From assembly GCA_020833245.1 (NCBI GenBank), contig JAJHQQ010000005.1, forward strand, positions 1 through 42,547: a DNA stretch of 42,547 nt. The letters run 5' to 3'. Shown one piece after another: positions 35,345 through 42,547 of this stretch. Position 1 is the stretch's first letter. Each line of letters starts with the position of its first letter. The DNA is from Desulfurococcaceae archaeon (GTDB taxonomy: Archaea; Thermoproteota; Thermoprotei_A; Sulfolobales; Desulfurococcaceae). Below the pieces are notes generated by a model. It was not told the origin of the DNA. It was given only the letters and a program-made list of their open reading frames with translations, and ran no database searches. The position numbers and the translations under genes were made by a program.

Positions 35345-35866
35345 GTGGTGAGTTGCGTGAACGCTGTAGGAGAGTACACCCCAGTATACGCAATTATTAG
35401 AATTCGCGGAGTCGTCAACAGCCCAAGTGATGTTAATTACACGTTAAAACTACTACGATTACACAAAAAATACCACTGTGTGCTATACCCGGCCTCTCTC
35501 CCCGGGTTAAAGAACATGTTGTTAAAAATAGCTAGTTGGGCTACATGGGGAGAGATCGACAGAGACACGTTAATTCTACTACTAAGAGAGAGGGGTGCTG
35601 TGCCTGGAAACAAAAAGCTGACAGACGACTACGTAGATAAGTACCTTGCTCAGTACGGTATTCGCGGCGGCATAGAAGCGTTGGCTGACGCCATTCTACA
35701 GGGTAAAATAATGCTTCACAGAGTGGACCACTTAGTTAAGCCAGTCTTTAGACTACACCCGCCTCACGGTGGATTTAAGAGGTCTACGCGGAAACCATTT
35801 AGTCAAGGCGGGGAGCTCGGGTATAGGGGTCCAGCTATAAATGATCTCTTGAAGAGAATGATCTAG
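35345..35866 (+). CDS. rpl30: Ribosomal protein uL30
   Basis: YAIIRIRGVVNSPSDVNYTLKLLRLHKKYHCVLYP; HPPHGGFKRSTRKPFSQGGELGYRG. Confidence 0.94.
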   Translation: MVSCVNAVGEYTPVYAIIRIRGVVNSPSDVNYTLKLLRLHKKYHCVLYPASLPGLKNMLLKIASWATWGEIDRDTLILLLRERGAVPGNKKLTDDYVDKYLAQYGIRGGIEALADAILQGKIMLHRVDHLVKPVFRLHPPHGGFKRSTRKPFSQGGELGYRGPAINDLLKRMI

Positions 35867-35876
35867 GTGAGTAGGT

Positions 35877-36332
35877 GTGGTTGTTAGGCGTGAGAAAAAG
35901 AGCCGTAAGCTACGAGGTAGAACTAGGACAATGGGCTGGGGTAGAATAGGACAGCACAGAAAGAGCGGATCTCGAGGAGGCTTCGGGGCGGTTGGCTTTC
36001 ACAAACACAAGTGGATGTGGCTTATAAAGTACGCTCCAAACTGGTATGGTAAACACGGCTTTGTGAGCTCCAGGGGTCTCCGGAGAGAGATTAGGGCTAT
36101 TAACGTGGGGGAGTTAAATGAGCTTGCACTGCAACTCATCTCACAGAACCAGGCTGTGAAGGAAAACGAGCTCGTAGTCATTGACACGGTTGAAATGGGT
36201 TATGACAAGGTTCTCGGTAGAGGAAGTGTTACAATTCCATTAAAAGTCATAGCTAAGAGTGTCTCGGAGAAGGCTAAGGAAAAGATCGAGAAAAGAGGAG
36301 GAGTAGTAGTTATAGTCGAGAACACGAAGTAA
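35877..36332 (+). CDS. rpl15: Ribosomal protein uL15
   Basis: [36 protein letters not shown]. Confidence 0.95.
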   Translation: MVVRREKKSRKLRGRTRTMGWGRIGQHRKSGSRGGFGAVGFHKHKWMWLIKYAPNWYGKHGFVSSRGLRREIRAINVGELNELALQLISQNQAVKENELVVIDTVEMGYDKVLGRGSVTIPLKVIAKSVSEKAKEKIEKRGGVVVIVENTK

Positions 36333-36494
36333 ATGACCCTTTAAAAGCTGTTTTCGGGATGGCTGGATTTCGTGATAGGGAGTTGTAGTTTTTAACCGGG
36401 AAATCTCTATAGAGACATAGTCACAAGTACCTAGTATAAGTCCACAGGTGGCTTTCGAGTAGCTGGGTGAGAATGCTTGGGAGCGCTTTCAGTA

Positions 36495-37901
36495 ATGGCC
36501 GAGGTCGCGAAATATATACCAACTGTCCCTAAACCGCTGAGGAGGCCGGGTCTCGGAGAGAGACTAGTTTGGACTTTTCTAGCACTACTAGTCTACCTGT
36601 TAATGGCTCACACACCACTATACGGTATACAGGCGACAGCACCTGAACAGTTCTTATTAATTCAGGTAATCTTTGCAGCTCACAGTGGAACACTAATGGA
36701 GCTTGGCATAGGCCCTATAGTTACCGCTGGATTAATAATGCAGATCTTAGCTGGGGCGAAGATAATAGATATCGATTTAACTGATCCTGAGAAGCGGAGG
36801 GAGTTTACAATGGCTCAGAAAACTCTAGCACTAGTTCTCACAGCGTTTCAGGCCGCAATGTACTCTTTAGCATGTAGATACTGGAATTTCGTTGGGAGCC
36901 CGATCACGGGCTGTTTTGCATCTTCGAGTATTAGATTAGCTGTTGCACTTCAACTATTCTTAGCTACGTTTCTCATAATGATTCTCGACGAAATGATTCA
37001 GAAAGGGTGGGGGATAGGGTCGGGAGTATCTCTTTTTATTCTAGCAGGTGTAGCTACAACTGTCTTCTGGAATATGTTTAGCCCGCTCAGAGTCCGCGGA
37101 GAGTATGTTGGATTTATACCACACCTCATAGACGCCTTCTTCAACCGCAGAGACCTCGCCGAAGTGTTGATTAGGCCTGGTGGGCGAGACCTTGTAGGAT
37201 TAATAGCCACAATAACGATCGCCGTGATACTAGTATACTTGAGTAGTATGAGAGTAGAAATACCAATCACGTCACCAAGGCTGTACACGATTAAGAGTAG
37301 AGTCCCACTGCAATTCCTCTACGTGAGCAACATACCAGTCCTGTTTATAGGCATTTTGTACTCTAACATAATAGTGTTTGCCGCTTTAATGAGAAACTAC
37401 TTGCGAAACATAATGCCTGCCAGCGTAGTTGACTTCTTGGTTCAGTACGATGCGCAGGGCAGAGTAGTAGGTGGATTAGCATACTACCTGTCTGGGCCAG
37501 GTAGCTTGTACAGTGCATCACACGACCCTGTTCACACAATTATATACAGTGTGCTAGTCTTAGTGTTCGCTGTAGTATTCGGATTAATGTGGGTTGAAGT
37601 TGCAGGCTTAAACCCGTCTGCTCAAGCTCAGCAACTAATAGACAGCGGCTTCGAGGTGCCTGGATTGAGACGTAATCCAAAAATACTAGAGCAGGTTCTC
37701 GCGAGGTATATTTACCCACTGGCAATTCTCTCGTCAATAATCGTGGCGGTAATAGCTATAGTCGCAGATATACTTGGAGCTTACGGAACAGGAATGGGGC
37801 TTCTCCTAGCAATTGGTATACTACAGCAGTATTACGCATCAATAGCCTACGAGAGAGCGCTTGAAGCATATCCCCTACTAAGGAGATTAATTGGAGAGTA
37901 G
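36495..37901 (+). CDS. secY: Preprotein translocase subunit SecY
   Basis: Ten-TM SecY/Sec61-alpha pattern; IGPIVTAGLIMQILAGAKII, GWGIGSGVSLFILAG; ATG at 36495 preferred over the upstream TTG at 36477. Confidence 0.93.
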   Translation: MAEVAKYIPTVPKPLRRPGLGERLVWTFLALLVYLLMAHTPLYGIQATAPEQFLLIQVIFAAHSGTLMELGIGPIVTAGLIMQILAGAKIIDIDLTDPEKRREFTMAQKTLALVLTAFQAAMYSLACRYWNFVGSPITGCFASSSIRLAVALQLFLATFLIMILDEMIQKGWGIGSGVSLFILAGVATTVFWNMFSPLRVRGEYVGFIPHLIDAFFNRRDLAEVLIRPGGRDLVGLIATITIAVILVYLSSMRVEIPITSPRLYTIKSRVPLQFLYVSNIPVLFIGILYSNIIVFAALMRNYLRNIMPASVVDFLVQYDAQGRVVGGLAYYLSGPGSLYSASHDPVHTIIYSVLVLVFAVVFGLMWVEVAGLNPSAQAQQLIDSGFEVPGLRRNPKILEQVLARYIYPLAILSSIIVAVIAIVADILGAYGTGMGLLLAIGILQQYYASIAYERALEAYPLLRRLIGE

Positions 37902-37906
37902 CCCTC

Positions 37907-38356
37907 ATGATAACTACTCTAATAGTCACATGTACTCTGATCTTGACGGCAATATACCTGTTTTTAGCTAGGTTATTTAAGAAAACACGACTCTACAGAG
38001 AAGTCTACTCTCTCCGCCAAGTAGTAGTGAGTGTGCCGCATGAGCTCAGATCTAAGAGAGATGTGAGAAAGTACAGGAAGCTCAGACCTTACATTAAAAT
38101 TCTCCGTAGAAGGGCAATAGTAGTTACACTAGTCAACACGTCTCTGTTTCTAGTAGTTTACTTAGGAAGCATAATTATGACGTGGTGGATTGGATTGGTG
38201 TTTAATAGGGTGTGGGCTGAATCGCCGGTGGGGATACCACTACTGAGCTTCCAGGACAGGGAATCAGGCCGCTTCGTTACCCCCATCTACGTGATCACGG
38301 TATTAGCTCTCACGGGAGTGTTATATGTATTTGTGCGGGAAGCTAGACTAGACTAG
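37907..38356 (+). CDS. EMC3/DUF106-like (Oxa1-superfamily) membrane protein
   Basis: Three hydrophobic segments, conserved spc-operon position between SecY and eL34. Confidence 0.7.
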   Translation: MITTLIVTCTLILTAIYLFLARLFKKTRLYREVYSLRQVVVSVPHELRSKRDVRKYRKLRPYIKILRRRAIVVTLVNTSLFLVVYLGSIIMTWWIGLVFNRVWAESPVGIPLLSFQDRESGRFVTPIYVITVLALTGVLYVFVREARLD

Positions 38357-38425
38357 TTGTTATAGGGGGACTAAATTTATTTAAAAGACTCGCACGTGAA
38401 GTATGATTTATAGAGGTGCTTAACA

Positions 38426-38716
38426 ATGCCTAGACCCATGTACAGGTCGAGGAGCTGGAGGAGAATTAAGAGAGTTACCCCTAACGGAGGGGTCGTAGTG
38501 CACTATGAGAAGAGGCGTCCTAGTAGAGCGCGGTGTGCTATTTGTGGTAAAGAGCTCAATGGTGTTCCATCTTTAAGACCATTTGAACTAAGTAAACTCG
38601 CTAAGACAATGAAGAGGCCTGAGAGAATGTATGGAGGGGTTGTGTGTCCGCAGTGCCTTGCTAGGGGGTTAAGAGAGAGCGTGCGGCTATCTCTCGGTAC
38701 TTTTTCAGCGGAGTAA
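38426..38716 (+). CDS. rpl34e: Ribosomal protein eL34
   Basis: MPRPMYRSRSWRRIKRVTPNGGVVVHYEKRRPSRARCAICGKELNGVP. Confidence 0.94.
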   Translation: MPRPMYRSRSWRRIKRVTPNGGVVVHYEKRRPSRARCAICGKELNGVPSLRPFELSKLAKTMKRPERMYGGVVCPQCLARGLRESVRLSLGTFSAE

Positions 38717-38758
38717 TATGCACTTTTCAATCTGGACTTTCCCAGACTCTAGATTCAG

Positions 38759-39295
38759 GTGTGCTTAATGGTGAGAGTAGTTATTAGTGGTCCTCCGGGT
38801 AGCGGTAAAACGACGCAGGCTAAGCTAGTAGCTGAGCACTTCGGGTTAAAGTACTTCTCTGCTGGTAGGCTATTTCGCGAAATAGCCCTAAAGCGTGGTG
38901 TGGGACTCGAAGAGCTGAGTATTATTGCTGCTAGAGATTCAAGTATTGACATAGAAGTCGACAAGAAAACCTTTGAGGCAGCTCGCGAAGACAATATTGT
39001 AATAGACGCGCACCTGGGTGCTTGGATCGTTAGTGATATTGTTGATGTAAGAATTTACGTGTTCGCTCCGTTTAGTCTCAGAGTTCTAAGAATCGCGGCG
39101 AGGGATAATAAACCGGTAGAGAGTGCTTTAAAAGAGACGCTAGTGAGAGAGTTGAGTCAAAAGAGGCGCTTCATGGAGTTCTACGGGATAGATATAAGCG
39201 ACTTGTCTATATTTGACGTCATAGTGAACACGAAGAACATTAACGCGGAGAGAGCATTCAAGATCATAAAGGGGGCAGTAGAAAATAGTGTTTAA
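38759..39295 (+). CDS. cmk: Cytidylate kinase
   Basis: VVISGPPGSGKTTQAKLVAEHFGLKYFSAGRLFREIA. Confidence 0.9.
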   Translation: MCLMVRVVISGPPGSGKTTQAKLVAEHFGLKYFSAGRLFREIALKRGVGLEELSIIAARDSSIDIEVDKKTFEAAREDNIVIDAHLGAWIVSDIVDVRIYVFAPFSLRVLRIAARDNKPVESALKETLVRELSQKRRFMEFYGIDISDLSIFDVIVNTKNINAERAFKIIKGAVENSV

Positions 39296-39337
39296 AAACC
39301 ACTAGTTGTTGTCTAAAAGAGTAGGATTTACAGAGAG

Positions 39338-39637
39338 GTGTTTACAGTGCCAGCTATAGAAGTCGGTAGAATATGCGTTAAAGTAGCTGGGAGAGAGGCT
39401 GGAAGAAAGTGTGTTATAGTTGACATTGTAGACGAGAACTTCGTCCTCGTTACTGGCCCTAAGCAGTTAACAGGAGTTAAAAGGCGCAGAGTCAACATAA
39501 AGCACATAGAGCCGACCGACAAGACTATTGAAATACCTAGAGGGGCTAGTGACGACGAGGTTCTAAAATCAATAGAGAAAAGTGGTCTAGTTGAATACTT
39601 GAAGGAAATAGTAAAGCCAAAATTAAGCAAAATATAG
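39338..39637 (+). CDS. rpl14e: Ribosomal protein eL14
   Basis: [56 protein letters not shown]. Confidence 0.93.
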   Translation: MFTVPAIEVGRICVKVAGREAGRKCVIVDIVDENFVLVTGPKQLTGVKRRRVNIKHIEPTDKTIEIPRGASDDEVLKSIEKSGLVEYLKEIVKPKLSKI

Positions 39638-39779
39638 AAATACATTTTTCTTCTTTTCTGCAAAAACTCTAGTTAATACTCCACTACTCTCACAAGCTCT
39701 AAGTCAATTTACATTAAAGCAGAGCTCAAAGTCTTATATTGAAGTAATACCTTAAGTTTGCAATTTTCCATGTAAAAAT

Positions 39780-39812
39780 TTATAAACCACCATAGCCAAA
39801 AACTTATATACC
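39780..39812 (+). promoter_or_regulatory. Tandem TATA-like elements (TTTATAAACC and ACTTATATACCC) upstream of the 127-aa membrane protein
   Basis: Two archaeal TATA-box matches within 30 nt in a long AT-rich intergenic region. Confidence 0.5.
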
Positions 39813-39847
39813 CGCCTTAGAAATGAGAAAGACTAGGTGTAAAAGAA

Positions 39848-40231
39848 ATGCCAGAGAGGCCTATCTCAGCGTTCGCTCTAGTACTAATTGGCGGAGCTAT
39901 AATCCTAATAACTAGCGTATTAGTGCTAGCAGAGTACTTCACGGGTAGAGTTCGCGTCATTGACGTATTAAACCCAACAATTCCGCCATTTATCAGGGAT
40001 AATATCGGCAATATGGAGATCGGAATAATAGGGTCAATATTCGGAATACTAGTAATAGTTGGCTCAATACTAATTGTAACTGGTAACATTGCGAATATAA
40101 GGGGAGGTGCTATAGAGGCACTATTCTTCGCTATTCTCAGCTTATTCATAGTAGCTGGCGGATTCTTCCTAGGATTCCTGCTAGCATTTGTTGGAACAAT
40201 AATGGCCCTACTCTGGAAACCCCCATCATAG
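39848..40231 (+). CDS. Small polytopic membrane protein of unknown function
   Basis: 127 aa with about three to four TM helices; dedicated promoter upstream. Confidence 0.65.
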   Translation: MPERPISAFALVLIGGAIILITSVLVLAEYFTGRVRVIDVLNPTIPPFIRDNIGNMEIGIIGSIFGILVIVGSILIVTGNIANIRGGAIEALFFAILSLFIVAGGFFLGFLLAFVGTIMALLWKPPS

Positions 40232-40405
40232 CTAGCTTGAAATAAAATAGTTTTTTTAACTTTACTTTTAACTTCTTCATAATATCTCACAACCCTGTGT
40301 TCTGCGGGGCGTGTTCACCTCTACTTTGAAAAGAGCTAGATGACTATGTCTTTGTAATGTTATAGTTATAAGCCTCTACTCGCTCACGTTTTTCAGGGTA
40401 AACTT

Positions 40406-41483
40406 ATGGGTTTAGCTGAAAAAGGCTTAGCTTTTATTGACGAGATCACTGAGAGAGCTGGGTATAAGAATTACTGGATTAAACTCCGAGAAGCAGATAC
40501 TGATCAAGGCTATGGAACCCTCCCATATAGCAGGAGAGTGGAAGACCTCATACAGTTTGGTGTTATAAACCTAGATAAACCACCAGGACCCACGAGTCAC
40601 GAGGTAGTGGCGTGGGTTAAGAAGCTGTTTAATGTGAGTAAAGCCGGTCACGGGGGGACCCTAGAACCTCTTGGTAGTGGGGCGGGGAGACCCCAAGGTG
40701 ACCGGTGTACTTCCAGTTGGCTTAGCTCACAGTACCAAAGTTATTGGGAGTGTAGTTCACAGTATAAAAGAGTACGTTGTGCTAGTTCAGCTTCATGAAC
40801 TCGTGCCTCTGAGCAGTATTGAGAGAGCATGTGAGTACTTCAAGGGTAAGATATTTCAGAAGCCCCCGTTAAGGTCGAGTGTTAAGAGAACTGTGAGAGT
40901 GAAGACTATATATGATATTGAAATACTAGATCACTACGAGAAGTATGTCTTACTGAGAGTTCTCTGCGACCCCGGGACATATATGAGAAAACTAGCACAC
41001 GATCTCGGCTTGATTCTGGGAGTAGGTGCGCACATGAGGGAATTGAGGAGGACTAGAACAGGGCCTTTTAGAGAAGACGAGACACTAGTAAGGCTTCAAA
41101 CTATTAGTGAAGCAATCTACTTGTGGAAGACTAGTGGCAGAGAGGACCTTTTGAGGAAGATCGTGCTGCCAGTTGAAGTGTCCGTAGTGCACTTACCTAA
41201 AGTAGTCATAGTGGACACGGCTGTAGACGCTATTGCGCACGGAGCCGATCTCGCGGCGCCGGGTGTGGTAATGCTCACTGGTGACGTTAAGGCTAACAGT
41301 AGAGCCGCAGTATTCACACTAAAAGGAGAACTAGTAGCACTAGGCAGGGCTCTCAGAGATGCGGAGGAGATAGCTAAGATGGAAAAGGGCATTGTAGTTA
41401 AGACTACGAGAGTCATAATGCCACGTGGAGTTTACCCTGATTACTGGAGGCGTAGAAAAACAGGCACGGTGTTATCCAAGTGA
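40406..41483 (+). CDS. cbf5: Cbf5/TruB-type tRNA/rRNA pseudouridine synthase, interrupted by an archaeal BHB intron; join(40406..40664,40690..41483)
   Basis: Exon 1 ...VSKAGHGGTL and exon 2 DPKVTGVLPVGLAHSTKV... rejoin in frame after removal of 25 nt; C-terminal PUA. Confidence 0.93.
40665..40689 (+). other. 25-nt pre-mRNA intron in cbf5 (bulge-helix-bulge type; cut position has a 3-nt ambiguity from AGA repeats)
   Basis: Exon stem CCGGTCAC (40644-40651)/GTGACCGG (40698-40705); AGA bulges at 40663-40665 and 40688-40690; CCCU/GGGG central helix. Confidence 0.85.
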
Positions 41484-42061
41484 CACACTACTATAAGGGT
41501 GAAGCCCGTGGAAAGAAGGTCTTAATCCCCCTGTTTATACGAGGAGTCACTCTACAGTTTATATCGTATACTAGTCTCTTCTCTGGTACGGAGGTAGATG
41601 AGGGCACGAGGCTGCTACTAGAGAGCATTGTGCTACCCGAAGAGGGTAGCGTGCTAGATGTGGGGTGTGGGTATGGGGTAATAGGAATTACCGTCGCGAA
41701 GTTAAATCCTAGGCTTAGAGTTTACATGACGGATATTAATCCACTGTGTGTTAAAGTTGCGAGAATTAACGCTAAATTAAATAACGTTGAAAGTAGAGTA
41801 GTTGTTCTTCAGGGAGATAGGTATGAGCCCGTAAAGGGATTAAAATTCAATGCAGTGTACTCTAACCCACCACTATCAGCGGGCATGAGCATAGTTGAGG
41901 ACATTGTGCTAGGCGCTAGAGAGCACCTAGTTGAAAATGGCTTCGCGCAGTTTGTCCTAGCTAAGGGGGGAGAGTACTTAGCTAGTGAAGCCAGAGAAGT
42001 ATACCGGAGCGTGAAGACCACTAGTAAAAAGGGTTATATTATCCTACACGTAGAAGTATAG
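41480..42061 (+). CDS. Class I SAM-dependent methyltransferase (RsmC-like)
   Basis: VLDVGCGYGVIGITVAKLNP, VYMTDINPLCVKVARINAKLN, VYSNPPLSAG (NPPL/F). Confidence 0.85.
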   Translation: MTHYYKGEARGKKVLIPLFIRGVTLQFISYTSLFSGTEVDEGTRLLLESIVLPEEGSVLDVGCGYGVIGITVAKLNPRLRVYMTDINPLCVKVARINAKLNNVESRVVVLQGDRYEPVKGLKFNAVYSNPPLSAGMSIVEDIVLGAREHLVENGFAQFVLAKGGEYLASEAREVYRSVKTTSKKGYIILHVEV

Positions 42062-42067
42062 TTTAGA

Positions 42068-42151
42068 GCCGGGGTGCCCGAGCGGACTAAGGGGCCGGCC
42101 TTGAGAGCCGGTGGGGAAAACCCCGCGCGGGTTCAAATCCCGCCCCCGGCG
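42068..42151 (+). tRNA. tRNA-Ser (TGA), no intron
   Basis: Acceptor GCCGGGG/CCCCGGC, anticodon stem CCGGC/GCCGG with loop CTTGAGA, long variable arm TGGGGAAAACCCCGC, G73. Confidence 0.92.
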
Positions 42152-42257
42152 CTTAATGAGGTTAAAATGTCTTGTACTTAACACCATTATTAGTATTAGG
42201 CATTTAGCGAGTTATTTCTCGTGAGAGCTTTCAAGTACTCACCGCTCTTCTTGAGCG

Positions 42258-42547
42258 TTAAATTGGCTTTGTAGTACCCCACTTTTCGAGTGCTCTTGCT
42301 AATTCGCGGTGTGTCTTAGCGTACTCCTCTAGTGGTATACCCTTACTAATAGCTTCTAGTGCCTGCCTGACAGCTGTGGCGCCTGCACGTGGGCCGTCTG
42401 GGTGTCCTATTACTCCGCCTCCAATTTGTATTACTAGGTCTGTTCCGAGAGCCTCTATTACTAGTGGTAGTGTACCTGGGTGTAAGCCGCCGGAGGAGAC
42501 GGGCATTGTTGGCTTAATATGGTACATTGGCTGCTCAAGGTGAAACT
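42258..42547 (-). CDS. rbcL: RuBisCO large subunit (archaeal, form III-like), C-terminal part; truncated by window edge
   Basis: MPVSSGGLHPGTLPLVIEALGTDLVIQIGGGVIGHPDGPRAGATAVRQALEA; reading frame open to the right edge. Confidence 0.88.
   Translation of the reverse strand, partial: FHLEQPMYHIKPTMPVSSGGLHPGTLPLVIEALGTDLVIQIGGGVIGHPDGPRAGATAVRQALEAISKGIPLEEYAKTHRELARALEKWGTTKPI

Noticed and set aside
36420-36476. Possible sRNA or riboswitch upstream of secY (TCTCTATAGAGA palindrome)
   Set aside because: Short self-complementary 12-mer only; no C/D boxes, no K-turn or extended structure recognised.
39817-40290. Antisense 157-aa ORF opposite the 127-aa membrane protein
   Set aside because: Sense ORF has TM pattern and a good promoter; antisense is Ile/Pro/Ser-rich shadow.
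40406-40798. cbf5 as a frameshifted pseudogene or sequencing error
   Set aside because: Exact removal of 25 nt restores the conserved GGTLDPKVTG motif and the flanks form a BHB structure, matching a known crenarchaeal intron site.
1-42547. CRISPR arrays, transposons or integrated viruses
   Set aside because: No regularly spaced repeats, transposase or integrase motifs seen on either strand.

Overview
The window is a segment of a hyperthermophilic crenarchaeal chromosome, probably Desulfurococcales-like (inferred from gene content). The right half (about 23.3-42 kb, + strand) is the archaeal S10/spc ribosomal super-operon: a SPOUT methylase, then uL3-uL4-uL23-uL2-uS19-uL22-uS3-uL29-Rnp1-uS17-uL14-uL24-eS4-uL5-uS14-uS8-uL6-eL32-eL19-uL18-uS5-uL30-uL15-SecY-EMC3-like-eL34-Cmk-eL14-membrane protein-Cbf5-methyltransferase-tRNA-Ser. 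A RuBisCO large subunit gene is cut by the right edge. The left half holds housekeeping and accessory genes: AIR-synthase-like, TatD-like, MBL nuclease, glycosyltransferase, translin, PhoU/AbrB regulator, eL38, a DtxR-FeoA-FeoB iron locus, PCNA, a probable Rpo13, a membrane HerA/VirD4-like ATPase, an Lhr-type helicase and a PUA/PAPS-reductase-like protein. The main accessory system is a four-gene cluster at 19645-23098 that looks like a crenarchaeal Ced DNA-import apparatus: a 2-TM pilin-like CedA1, a CedA whose N-terminus is a paralogous copy of the CedA1 module plus a large ectodomain, a 2-TM CedA2-like peptide missing from the ORF track, and a CedB ATPase. Other notable signals: a 25-nt bulge-helix-bulge intron that splits the catalytic-Asp codon of cbf5; three intron-containing tRNAs; a likely C/D box sRNA at the 3' end of a glycosyltransferase gene; a 20-bp palindrome overlapping the feoAB TATA box; a 26-bp palindrome between the membrane ATPase and the Lhr helicase; and an in-frame TAG followed by 19 coding-like codons after the phoU-like gene. 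All family assignments come from reading motifs by eye; no database search was run.
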